Source: a virus
Direction: 5' to 3' (one strand)
IMG/VR virus record: IMGVR_UViG_3300036985_007737
Span: 1-21,132 of that record
DNA length: 21,132 bases
The notes under the pieces are model-generated. The model made no database searches. It was not told the DNA's origin and worked only from the letters and a program-made list of their open reading frames with translations. The position numbers and the translations under genes were made by a program. Position 1 is the stretch's first letter; each line of letters begins with the position of its first letter. Shown here piece by piece: positions 1-7,040 of the stretch.

Positions 1-625
1 TGTTGTTCAAGGTAATATCTACTACAATTTTACAAGCGGCTATATGACATTTGGCACTGCCGCTTCTGGCAATACTCAAACCGAACGTGCGCGTATCACT
101 TCTGGCGGCACACTTTGCCTTAACACGACGAATCCGACAGTCGACAGCAAAACCCCGTTGCTGCTGTCTTATCAGACGGGCAGCAGCCCTGCGATTTCTT
201 GTTACGTCAACAGTACCAGCTCAGCCAACCAGATCACGTTCCATAACCCAAATGGTGAAGTCGGGCAGATCAACACGGGCGGTACGACAACTTCCTACAA
301 CACCAGCTCAGACTATCGCCTTAAAGAGAACGTCGTACCGCTGATAGGAGCCGCTGCCCGAGTGCAAGCGCTGAAGCCTTGTCGGTTTAATTGGGGCGTA
401 GAACCAGCTGGACCGAAGGTTGACGGTTTTCTCGCGCACGAAGCCGCAGAGGTCGTCCCCGAAGCGGTGAGTGGCGAGAAGGACGCAGTGAATGAGGACG
501 GCAGCATCAAACCACAGGGCATAGATCATTCTAAGTTGGTGCCGTTGCTTACCGCCGCACTCCAAGAAGCCCTGACTAAGATTACGGCCTTAGAAGCCCG
601 CCTAACCGCATTGGAGGCAAAGTAA
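1..625 (+). CDS. Tail fibre/spike C-terminal part with S74 chaperone domain (5' truncated)
   Basis: The reading frame is open from base 2, so the gene begins upstream of the window; the first in-frame ATG at 44 is probably internal. The visible N-terminal half is Gly/Ser/Thr/Asn-rich and beta-prone, as in fibre shafts. At base 308 begins the S74 (endosialidase-type intramolecular chaperone) signature SDYRLKENV, followed by FNW, then GFLAHEAAEVVPEAV and a short coiled coil (ITALEARLTALEAK). In this family the C-terminal domain trimerises, helps fold the fibre and cleaves itself off at the Ser of the SD motif using a Ser-Lys pair; here Ser is at 308-310 and Lys five residues on. The stop overlaps the start of the next gene (TAATG). 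The fibre role is well supported; the receptor is unknown. Confidence 0.85.
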   Translation, partial: VVQGNIYYNFTSGYMTFGTAASGNTQTERARITSGGTLCLNTTNPTVDSKTPLLLSYQTGSSPAISCYVNSTSSANQITFHNPNGEVGQINTGGTTTSYNTSSDYRLKENVVPLIGAAARVQALKPCRFNWGVEPAGPKVDGFLAHEAAEVVPEAVSGEKDAVNEDGSIKPQGIDHSKLVPLLTAALQEALTKITALEARLTALEAK

Positions 626-627
626 TG
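590..627. repeat. 38-bp direct repeat, copy 1 (fibre 3' end, SD, stop/start)
   Basis: This stretch is identical to 1405-1442 except for one base. It spans the last coiled-coil codons, the GGAGG that acts as Shine-Dalgarno for the next gene, and the overlapping TAATG. Confidence 0.9.
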
Positions 628-1440
628 TCAACATTAGCAGCCACGAACCTCAAGCACGCCAGCAGCGCCAGCAACAACATTGTGCTGGATAGCAGCGGCA
701 ACGTGGGGATTGGGACGAGTTCAATTGTTTCACCTGCTCGTCTTGATCTTACAAAATCCACAACAAACAACGATGTAACTACGCAACGCCAATTACGGAT
801 TGGAGGTGATACGAGTAGTACATACTCTTTATTTATTGGGTTCGGTCAGCCAGTTACAGGACAGGAGTTGGGCGGCAATATTCAATCGCTTGATAACGGC
901 GTTGGTAGCAAGCTATTGCTCAACCCATCTGGCGGCAATTTGTTGGTTGGAACGTCATCCACTTTGTTCGCTTCATCACATGCGTTTGTTAATTCTGGCT
1001 CCGCTGTTCTTGGATTGCGTAATTCAGTTTCTACCGCTGGAAAGTATTGGCAAGTTGGCCCTGATGGCTTCAATTCCTTTAAGGTTTACAATCAGAGCAG
1101 CGTCGGCATGTTTATGTCTGATGGTTCCACTTCTTGGTCGTCATCGTCGGATGAACGCCAGAAGAATATCATTGAACCAATATCTGATGCTGTCGCCAAG
1201 GTTGTATCTTTGCGGGCTGTGATCGGCTCTTACAAAGCAGACGAAGAAAATCGGCGCAGGTCTTTTCTGATTGCTCAGGATGTTGAACAGGCGCTACCGG
1301 AAGCGGTTACAACGGCCCCTGACGGGTTCTTGGGTGTGGCGTACACCGATGTTATCCCGCTTCTTGTCGCAGCCATTCAGGAGCAGCAGACGCAGATTGC
1401 GGCTTTAGAAGCCCGCCTGACCGCATTGGAGGCAAAGTAA
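625..1440 (+). CDS. Tail fibre protein with C-terminal S74 chaperone domain
   Basis: A 271-aa fibre protein. The N-terminus (ATNLKHASSASNNIVLDSSG, then NVGIGTSS) is of a kind often seen at the start of phage fibre proteins and probably docks the fibre. The middle is Ser/Gly/Asn-rich beta-shaft sequence. The S74 domain starts at Ser175 with SDERQKNIIEPI, continues through FLIAQDVEQALPEAV and VAYTDVIPLLVAAIQEQ, and ends in a coiled coil with the same last residues as the preceding fibre. Ser175 and Lys180 match the family's Ser-Lys self-cleavage pair. It starts at the ATG inside TAATG, with GGAGG just upstream. Its position directly after another S74 fibre suggests duplicated or alternative receptor-binding proteins. 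Confidence 0.85.
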   Translation: MSTLAATNLKHASSASNNIVLDSSGNVGIGTSSIVSPARLDLTKSTTNNDVTTQRQLRIGGDTSSTYSLFIGFGQPVTGQELGGNIQSLDNGVGSKLLLNPSGGNLLVGTSSTLFASSHAFVNSGSAVLGLRNSVSTAGKYWQVGPDGFNSFKVYNQSSVGMFMSDGSTSWSSSSDERQKNIIEPISDAVAKVVSLRAVIGSYKADEENRRRSFLIAQDVEQALPEAVTTAPDGFLGVAYTDVIPLLVAAIQEQQTQIAALEARLTALEAK

Positions 1441-1442
1441 TG
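1405..1442. repeat. 38-bp direct repeat, copy 2
   Basis: Second copy of the 590-627 sequence (one mismatch, A to G). It again covers the fibre 3' end, a GGAGG Shine-Dalgarno and TAATG, and here leads into the 43-aa gene at 1440. Confidence 0.9.
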
Positions 1443-1571
1443 AAACTCGACCTAACCATCAACGAAGTCAACGTAATCCTGCAAGCGTTGGGTAATGCGC
1501 CATACGCGCAGGTGTTTGAACTCGTCCAGAAAATCCGCGAACAAGCGCAGGCTCAGGTGTCTGCGGAGTAG
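1440..1571 (+). CDS. Small conserved phage protein, 43 aa
   Basis: The ORF starts in the TAATG at the end of the fibre gene and ends TAG at 1569. The product begins MKLDLTINEVNVILQALG and continues with PYAQVFELVQKIREQA, an amphipathic helical peptide. From memory, peptides with this INEVNxILxALGxxPYxQVxxLVxKI pattern are common next to tail-fibre and holin genes in phages; no function is established. GGAGG lies 8 nt upstream in the 38-bp repeat. Its last codons carry the GGAG that precedes the next gene. Confidence 0.75.
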   Translation: MKLDLTINEVNVILQALGNAPYAQVFELVQKIREQAQAQVSAE

Positions 1572-1575
1572 GTTG

Positions 1576-1746
1576 ATGATGGTCCAGATCAGCGAAACCG
1601 AAGCCCGGCTGCAAGCGCATGAAGCGGTGTGCCAGTTGCGCTATGAGGCCATCAATGCCCGCCTGAAGCGGCTTGAGTCTATCCTTATGGTGACGGCTGG
1701 GGCCATCATCACGGGGCTCACGGCCATAGCTTTCAAGATACATTAG
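1576..1746 (+). CDS. XhlA-like single-TM protein, possible holin or holin accessory
   Basis: A 56-aa protein. Residues 5-35 form a charged heptad-like helix (ISETEARLQAHEAV..., RLKRLESIL), followed by one membrane segment at about 36-53 (LMVTAGAIITGLTAIAF) and a short KIH tail. Helix plus C-terminal TM is the layout of the haemolysin XhlA family, which works with holins in phage release. The ATG at 1576 was chosen because GGAGTAGG ends 3 nt before it; TTG at 1573 and ATG at 1579 are alternatives, while a longer open frame to 1495 overlaps the 43-aa gene and is unlikely. Followed by two more membrane proteins, so a lysis cassette is the natural reading, but the function is inferred from topology. 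Confidence 0.65.
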   Translation: MMVQISETEARLQAHEAVCQLRYEAINARLKRLESILMVTAGAIITGLTAIAFKIH

Positions 1747-1756
1747 AGGGGTCGCC

Positions 1757-2242
1757 ATGTCGGATGCCGTTAAACAGGCTCAGATGTCAGAGCAGATGGC
1801 AGCCAACGCCTCCAAAGGCGCTCTGATTGAGAAGGTCGTGTTCGCCGCCATTCCAATCCTGTTTAGCTGCGTGGTTTATCTGATGACCGCCCTGTCGACG
1901 GCTAACAACGAAATCACCATTCTGAAGTCCAGGGTTGCCGTGGTCGTCACGCAGGACAACCGGGCGATCCCGCCGCAAGGCACGACCATTGATATGGCCC
2001 AGATCAGAGAGCAACTATCAAACAAAATTGATCAAGTGGAGCGTGACGCCGCCATAGCGCGTGGCAACATGACCCTTGATCGTGAGAAGTCCATGGCCGC
2101 GATTGAGCGCAGCCGGTTGGAGATGGCGGCGGACGCGGCACTTGCCCGCGCGAATATCCGCGCTGATCTGGGGCGAATGATTTCCGAACATGATAAACGG
2201 CTAACCTTGTTGGAGACCTCTCGCCGTGGAAGCAATCCTTAA
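1757..2242 (+). CDS. N-terminal TM plus coiled-coil protein, spanin-like
   Basis: A 161-aa protein. After a short polar N-terminus there is one membrane helix at about residues 27-46 (VVFAAIPILFSCVVYLMTAL), then a long, charged, helical region (from about 75: IREQLSNKIDQVERDAAIAR, continuing past residue 150). An N-terminal anchor with a periplasmic coiled coil is the architecture of inner-membrane spanins (Rz). I see no partner outer-membrane lipoprotein with a lipobox, so this assignment is tentative. The RBS GAGGGG precedes ATG 1757. The 3' end overlaps the next gene, a holin, by 17 nt, which supports a lysis role. Confidence 0.55.
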   Translation: MSDAVKQAQMSEQMAANASKGALIEKVVFAAIPILFSCVVYLMTALSTANNEITILKSRVAVVVTQDNRAIPPQGTTIDMAQIREQLSNKIDQVERDAAIARGNMTLDREKSMAAIERSRLEMAADAALARANIRADLGRMISEHDKRLTLLETSRRGSNP

Positions 2243-2741
2243 CCTCGTCAAAACGGTCGCTCCGACCATCGCCAGCGCGGTGGGCGGTCCTTTGGCTGGG
2301 ATGGCCACCAGGGCGATCTCAGAAGCCCTCCTGGGCAAGCCTGATGGCTCTGAGCAGGAGCTTGCCGAAGCTGCGGCCAAGGCCACCCCGGAGCAGCTTT
2401 TGGCCTTGAAGCAGGCTGAAAACGACTTTGCGATCAAGATGCGGGAATTGGACATTGATCTGGAGCGGATTGCCAATGAAGACCGCGATTCAGCCCGCAA
2501 CCGGGAAGTTGCCACGAAAGACTGGACCCCGCGCATTTTGGCGGGGTTGATCACGGTTGGATACTTCGGTGCGCTGTTTTACATGCTCCGCAATGGCCTG
2601 CCGCAGCATGGTGGGTCTGAGGCTATGTTGGTGATGCTTGGCACCTTGGGGACTGCCTGGGGTGGCGTGGTGGCCTACTATTTTGGCTCTTCGGCTGGAT
2701 CAAAAGCCAAAGATGAAGCTATGCGTAGAAATGCAAAGTGA
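2226..2741 (+). CDS. Holin of the GTA 3-TM family
   Basis: A 171-aa protein from a GTG start (GGAG 10 nt upstream, inside the preceding gene). It has a weakly hydrophobic N-terminus (VAPTIASAVGGPLAGMATRA), a charged helix with the family's DRDSARNRE signature, then two clear membrane segments at about 105-122 (ILAGLITVGYFGALFYML) and 133-154 (MLVMLGTLGTAWGGVVAYYF). It ends YFGSSAGSKAKDEAMRRNAK; YFGSS(A/x)GSxxK is characteristic of the holins first described for gene-transfer-agent release. Such proteins make the inner-membrane hole that lets endolysin reach the wall. The matching endolysin is probably the GH108 enzyme at 15834. Confidence 0.8.
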   Translation: MEAILNLVKTVAPTIASAVGGPLAGMATRAISEALLGKPDGSEQELAEAAAKATPEQLLALKQAENDFAIKMRELDIDLERIANEDRDSARNREVATKDWTPRILAGLITVGYFGALFYMLRNGLPQHGGSEAMLVMLGTLGTAWGGVVAYYFGSSAGSKAKDEAMRRNAK

Positions 2742-2754
2742 ATTAGGCTAAGAG

Positions 2755-2774
2755 GGTAGGCTAGCATCCCTACC
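2755..2774. terminator. Small hairpin in the holin-adaptor gap
   Basis: GGTAGG (2755-2760) pairs with CCTACC (2769-2774) around an 8-nt loop in the only sizeable gap among the early plus-strand genes. No T-run follows, so it is at best a weak terminator or an RNA-processing element between the lysis and structural genes. Confidence 0.3.
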
Positions 2775-2791
2775 GGCAAGGGGTTTCGGGT

Positions 2792-3511
2792 ATGACCACG
2801 GGCTTGACGTTTTCTCAGTATGTGACGGAGATCGCCACCCTGGCGGTGGTGCCTGAGACTGACCCCAATTTCGTGGAAATCCTGCCCCAGATGATCACCT
2901 ATGCGGAAAACCGCATTTATCGTGATCTGGACTTGCTGGAGACTGTCACTGCCATCAGCAGCTATATCACTTCCTCAAATGCCAGGACGCTGACTTTCCC
3001 GATTGCTGACTTCATTACCCTTCAGGAAGCCAACGTCATCAGCCCGGCAGGCACTACGGTGCCAAACAATGGCACCCGCAATCCATTGCTGCCGGTGACC
3101 AAGGAATGGATCAACTACACCTATCCCAGCAGCGCTTCAGCCGGGCTGCCGGGCTATTTTGCCATGTTCAATCAAAACACGATCATTTTGGGACCGTGGC
3201 CTGACAATGCTTATGCGGTGGAATTGGTGGGGACGTTCAGGCCAGATTCGCTATCAAGTGGCAATCCATCCACATTCATTTCGCTTTATCTGCCTGACCT
3301 GATGATCATGGCTTCCATGATCTACATCAGCGCCTTCCAGCGCAATTTCATTTCAGCGGCTTCCAATGACCCTCAGATGCCGGTGAATTATGAAACGCAG
3401 TATCAGACCCTGTTGAAGGGTGCGATGGTCGAAGAGGCGCGGAAGAAGTTCCAATCATCTGGCTGGACCTCCATGTCGCCTGCCCCTGTGGCCACGCCGA
3501 CCAGGGGATAA
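2792..3511 (+). CDS. Head-to-tail adaptor protein (P22 gp4-like)
   Basis: A 239-aa protein. The N-terminus (TFSQYVTEIATLAVVPETDP, then FVEILPQMITYAENRIYRDL) is the helical part typical of podovirus adaptors, which extend the portal ring and receive the tail nozzle. The middle is beta-rich with an FPIADF motif and GYFAMFNQNTIILGPWPDNA, and it ends in helices (YETQYQTLLKGAMVEEARKK) and a flexible Pro/Ala tail. The next gene encodes the expected partner, the nozzle/hub. ATG 2792 follows CAAGGGG. The family is recognised by sequence character from memory; fold comparison with P22 gp4 or T7 gp11 would settle it. Confidence 0.7.
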   Translation: MTTGLTFSQYVTEIATLAVVPETDPNFVEILPQMITYAENRIYRDLDLLETVTAISSYITSSNARTLTFPIADFITLQEANVISPAGTTVPNNGTRNPLLPVTKEWINYTYPSSASAGLPGYFAMFNQNTIILGPWPDNAYAVELVGTFRPDSLSSGNPSTFISLYLPDLMIMASMIYISAFQRNFISAASNDPQMPVNYETQYQTLLKGAMVEEARKKFQSSGWTSMSPAPVATPTRG

Positions 3512-3514
3512 CAG

Positions 3515-5629
3515 ATGCCGCATGCCACCCTTAAGCTGATCCCCGGTGTTGATCAGAACCGCACACCAACGCTGAATGAGGCTGCGCTATCTGAAAGCCA
3601 GCTTATTCGCTTTGTGCAAGATCGGCAGGGGCTTGGCTTGCCGCAGAAGCTTGGCGGTTGGACCCGGTATTATCCTGATCAGCTTGCTGCAACGCCAAGG
3701 GCTATGCTGGCTTGGCAGGACACTAACGGCGAGCAGTATTTGGCTGTTGGATGTGAAGCGCCAGCTTCAATCATCAGCCCTCCACCGGGTGCGCCAATTT
3801 ATTTGATCAATAATAATACAGCCACAAATCTTGTGCCGCAAGTAAATCGTAATGATGTTGCTGTTAGTGTGACGACAACAACATCTTCTAATGCTGTTAC
3901 CATCACGGATATTGGAAGCAATATAACCAATTTTGATTCGGTTTTTATCCTCACTCACATTTCTGTGGGTGGAGTCATCTTGTTTGGATTTTATAGGACT
4001 TATCAACTTAGCCCAGATACATACAATATTTATTTAACGGACACTCTTGGCAATATCGTTATTCCAACCTCTGCTGTTGTTAATGGTGGTGTGGTCGCTC
4101 AATTCAATGTTACAAACAGCAGTTCTGTTGTTACGGTCACATTAGCAAATCACGGGTATTCCGCTGGAGACACTTATCCAATTCTTGTTTCAACCACTCT
4201 TGGCGGTGTAACTTTGTTTGGGAATTACACGATTACTGAGGTTTCCAGCACTAGCCAATTTACCATTAATGCACCGCAGACTGCGACTTCAACCACAAGT
4301 ATATTCATTAATGGCGGCAATGCTGCTTATGACTATTACTATGGTTTTGGAGCTTTGGTCAGTGGCACTGGTTATGGTGTTGGTGGATACGGCACAGGTG
4401 GGTATGGCTCTGGTGTCGCTGTTGTTCCTTCTGGTGGGGATGAGCTTATTGCGACAGATTGGACCTTAGATAATTGGGGTTCAATTTTAATCGCATGCCC
4501 TAATGGTTTGACTTTTGGTGCTGCTGTTTCTAACCCCCTTGGGGGGCCGATTTATACTTGGGCGCCTCAGACCAATTCGCCAACGCTTGATGTTATTCCA
4601 GAGGCGCCAGTTGCAAACGCAGGTATCTTCGTCGCCATGCCGCAGCGGCAGATCATTGCTTGGTCATCGACTTTCAATGGTGTGCAAGATCCGCTGTTGA
4701 TTCGCTGGTGTGATGTTGAAGACTACGAACAATGGATTGCGTTGCCGACCAATCAGGCTGGCTCTTACCGTATTCCCAAGGGCTCTAAGATTGTCGGGTG
4801 TATCCAGGGGCCGCAGCAGGGCTTGGTTTGGACCGATCTGGCGTTATGGGCCATGCAATATGTCGGTCCTCCTTATGTCTATTCCTTCAATGAAATTGGC
4901 ACGGGCTGTGGATTGATCAGCCCAAAGGCTGCTGCATCGTTAAATGGCATGGTTTACTGGATGTCTCAGAGCCAGTTCTTCATGCTTTCGCCAAGCGGGG
5001 TTCAGGGCATTCAATGCCCGATTTGGGATGTAATCTTCCAAGACTTGGATCAAAGCAATCTTGATAAAATCAGGATTGCGGTGAATTCGCGCTTTAATGA
5101 GATTTCATGGTTTTACCCCACCATGAGTAATGGCGGTGAGATCAACGCCTATGTGAAGTACAATGTCGGCCTGAACCAGTGGGATTTCGGCACTTTATCG
5201 CGTACTGCATGGATCAATCAGTCTGTTCTTGGACCGCCCATTGGCGCTACGCCAGAAGGGCTGATTTATCAGCATGAAACATCGCAGAATGCTGATGGTC
5301 AGCCGATGAATTCGTATTTCCAGACTGGCTATTTTACGCTGTCTGACGGCGATGTGTTGACCTACATTGATCAGTTTTGGCCGGATGCGAAATGGGGATA
5401 CTATGAGGGAATTCAGGACGCCAACATCCTGCTTACCTTCTATGTGACCAATTATCCCGGCGATACGCCGCAGGTTTATGGTCCCTTTGATGTGACCCAG
5501 GCAACGCAATACATTGTGCCGCGCTTCCGTGGCCGCTTGGTGTCGATCAAGATTGAAAGCAACGACATTGATTCCTTCTGGCGTATGGGTGCCATGCGCT
5601 ATCGCTTCTCTCCTGACGGGAAGTTCTGA
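3515..5629 (+). CDS. Tail nozzle/hub protein (P22 gp10 / T7 gp12-like)
   Basis: A 704-aa structural protein directly after the adaptor, where podoviruses encode the nozzle that plugs the portal channel. The N-terminus (LIPGVDQNRTPTLNEAALSE, then IRFVQDRQGLGLPQKLGGW) and the C-terminal two-thirds (QRQIIAWSSTFNGVQDPLLI, RFRGRLVSIKIESNDIDSFW, ending MGAMRYRFSPDGKF) are beta-rich with propeller-like repeats. The final segment, with RGRLVSIKIES and WRMGAMRYRF, is typical of gp10-like hubs. Residues about 115-275 hold two beta-rich repeat modules in visibly more AT-rich DNA, and about 276-310 are Gly/Tyr-rich. RBS evidence is weak, but the start lies 3 nt after the adaptor stop. Confidence 0.7.
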   Translation: MPHATLKLIPGVDQNRTPTLNEAALSESQLIRFVQDRQGLGLPQKLGGWTRYYPDQLAATPRAMLAWQDTNGEQYLAVGCEAPASIISPPPGAPIYLINNNTATNLVPQVNRNDVAVSVTTTTSSNAVTITDIGSNITNFDSVFILTHISVGGVILFGFYRTYQLSPDTYNIYLTDTLGNIVIPTSAVVNGGVVAQFNVTNSSSVVTVTLANHGYSAGDTYPILVSTTLGGVTLFGNYTITEVSSTSQFTINAPQTATSTTSIFINGGNAAYDYYYGFGALVSGTGYGVGGYGTGGYGSGVAVVPSGGDELIATDWTLDNWGSILIACPNGLTFGAAVSNPLGGPIYTWAPQTNSPTLDVIPEAPVANAGIFVAMPQRQIIAWSSTFNGVQDPLLIRWCDVEDYEQWIALPTNQAGSYRIPKGSKIVGCIQGPQQGLVWTDLALWAMQYVGPPYVYSFNEIGTGCGLISPKAAASLNGMVYWMSQSQFFMLSPSGVQGIQCPIWDVIFQDLDQSNLDKIRIAVNSRFNEISWFYPTMSNGGEINAYVKYNVGLNQWDFGTLSRTAWINQSVLGPPIGATPEGLIYQHETSQNADGQPMNSYFQTGYFTLSDGDVLTYIDQFWPDAKWGYYEGIQDANILLTFYVTNYPGDTPQVYGPFDVTQATQYIVPRFRGRLVSIKIESNDIDSFWRMGAMRYRFSPDGKF

Positions 5630-5631
5630 CC

Positions 5632-5988
5632 ATGGCTAGCCTTGACGATATCGCAACTATTCAAAAAAACGGCGTCATAGCCGTCAATACGTTGAACCAG
5701 ACGCTTCAGCGCATTTATGGGTCCAACACCTCTGCCACGGCTGCTGCCAATACCGTGGTGTTTACGGGGCCGGGAAGGCTGATCAATGTGTCTGTGACGG
5801 TGGCGGGAACAACGAGTGGTGCGGTGCATAATTGCACGACCACTGCGGCAGCATCGGCGGCCAATATGCTGGCGTCCATTGGCAATACGGTCGGGGTGTT
5901 CCCGATGAATCTGCTTTTCAATAGCGGGCTTGTGATCGTGGTCGGCACCGGCCAGCAATTGAACGTCACCTATTCGGTGGGGGCATAA
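5632..5988 (+). CDS. Small beta-rich virion protein, conserved hypothetical
   Basis: A 118-aa protein without Cys. A short helix (IQKNGVIAVNTLNQTLQRIY) is followed by a Thr/Val/Ala-rich beta domain (FTGPGRLINVSVTVAGTTSG, VGVFPMNLLFNSGLVIVVGT, GQQLNVTYSVG). The pattern of a beta-sandwich with VxGTTSG and a C-terminal GTGQxxxVxYS strand recurs in small podophage structural genes, perhaps fibre tips or head decorations. It sits between nozzle and ejection genes; ATG 5632 is 2 nt after the hub stop. The exact role is unknown. Confidence 0.6.
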   Translation: MASLDDIATIQKNGVIAVNTLNQTLQRIYGSNTSATAAANTVVFTGPGRLINVSVTVAGTTSGAVHNCTTTAAASAANMLASIGNTVGVFPMNLLFNSGLVIVVGTGQQLNVTYSVGA

Positions 5989-5990
5989 AG

Positions 5991-6548
5991 ATGCCGTTGA
6001 AGCGCGGGAAATCCCAAGCCACGATCTCAGGCAACATTCGTGAGATGATCCATGCCGGTCACCCGCGTGATCAGGCTGTGGCTGCTGCGCTGAACATTGC
6101 CCGCAAGAAGGCTGCTGAGGGTGGCATGAAGCTTGGTGTGGCCAATCCGCAGCCTGACAAAATCCATGTTGGGCCAATTCACAGCACGGTGGCCGGGCGC
6201 ACGGATCACCTGCCGGTGCATGTGGCCTCGGGGTCTTATGTGATCCCGGCAGACATCATTTCAGCCATGGGAGAGGGGAATTCCATGGCTGGTTTTAAGG
6301 TTTCGGACCGTATTTTCCGCGCGCCTGACGGTGAGCGGGAGCCTCACAAGAACCCTGCGTTTGCCGATACGGAGACGGTTCCTGTGGTTGTGGCGGGTGG
6401 GGAGTACATTATTAGCCCGCAAGATGTGATTCACCTGGGTGGAGGCTCGATGGAGGACGGGCATCGCATGCTGGATGAATTCGTGAAGCAATATCGGCAA
6501 AAGACCATTCAAACATTGAAGGCCCTGCCGGGCCCGAAGAAGGACTAG
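5991..6548 (+). CDS. Conserved phage protein with N-terminal RGKS motif and internal repeats
   Basis: A 185-aa protein. Residues 1-41 (PLKRGKSQATISGNIREMIH, then PRDQAVAAALNIARKK) match a short basic helical motif seen in many phage proteins of unknown role. Two internal repeats follow: residues 73-101 (HLPVHVASGSYVIPADIIS plus MGEGN) and 129-157 (TVPVVVAGGEYIISPQDVIH plus LGGGS). A helical tail contains LDEFVKQYRQKTIQTLKALP. No membrane segment or catalytic motif is evident. It lies 2 nt after the preceding gene and 3 nt before the acetyltransferase, within the structural operon, so a virion or assembly role is likely but unproven. Confidence 0.55.
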   Translation: MPLKRGKSQATISGNIREMIHAGHPRDQAVAAALNIARKKAAEGGMKLGVANPQPDKIHVGPIHSTVAGRTDHLPVHVASGSYVIPADIISAMGEGNSMAGFKVSDRIFRAPDGEREPHKNPAFADTETVPVVVAGGEYIISPQDVIHLGGGSMEDGHRMLDEFVKQYRQKTIQTLKALPGPKKD

Positions 6549-6551
6549 CCG

Positions 6552-7040
6552 ATGAGCGACGATATCAAGGTCAGGATTGGGACGCCGGAAGATGTCCATG
6601 ATCTTATGGAATTGGCCATGTTGGCCTGCGATGAAAATGGTTTTGTGAATCCGAACCCGGTCAAGCTTTTGAATGAAATATGGCCAGCCCTACAGCTTCA
6701 TGAGGGCATAATTGGTGTTGTCGGAAAGCCGGGGGAAAAGCCCGAAGCGGCTATTTTGTTGCGTGTTGGCCATGTTTGGTATTCAGATAACCCTGTGCTT
6801 GAGGAGCGGGCTATCTTTGTCCATCCCGAATTCCGCAGCGCAAAGGGTGGCCGTGCGGCCAAGTTGTGCCGGTTTGCCAAGGAAACGGCTGATCGGATGG
6901 ACATGCCCTTGATGATTGGAGTGTTGAGTAACGACCGTACAGCCGCTAAGATACGGATGTACGAGCGCCAATTCGGCTCTCCAACGGGGGTTTACTTCCT
7001 GTACAAGGCCCATACAGGGGTCTGGAAAGAGGCGTCATGA
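6552..7040 (+). CDS. GNAT-family N-acetyltransferase
   Basis: A 162-aa protein with GNAT layout: an opening beta strand and helix (VRIGTPEDVHDLMELAMLAC), a central sheet (AAILLRVGHVWYSDNPVLEE, RAIFVHPEFRSA), the acetyl-CoA pyrophosphate loop at about 96-101 (RSAKGGRAAKLCRFAKETAD, a form of R/Q-x-x-G-x-G/A), and a C-terminal GVLSNDRTAAKIRMYERQFG helix where GNATs contact the thiol. Phages of this type often carry a GNAT between hub and ejection genes; the target (virion or host protein, or small molecule) is unknown. RBS GAAGGA precedes ATG 6552, and the stop overlaps the next start by ATGA. Confidence 0.8.
   Translation: MSDDIKVRIGTPEDVHDLMELAMLACDENGFVNPNPVKLLNEIWPALQLHEGIIGVVGKPGEKPEAAILLRVGHVWYSDNPVLEERAIFVHPEFRSAKGGRAAKLCRFAKETADRMDMPLMIGVLSNDRTAAKIRMYERQFGSPTGVYFLYKAHTGVWKEAS

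Noticed and set aside
1468-1758. 96-aa minus-strand open frame in the lysis region
   Set aside because: Opposes two small plus genes with good start signals and membrane/helix character.
4534-4546. CCCCCTTGGGGGG inverted repeat
   Set aside because: Loop too short, no T-run, and inside the hub coding sequence; likely chance from Pro/Leu/Gly codons.
5599-6177. 192-aa minus-strand open frame
   Set aside because: Covers the junction of two well-supported plus genes; Cys/His/Arg-rich translation without family resemblance.
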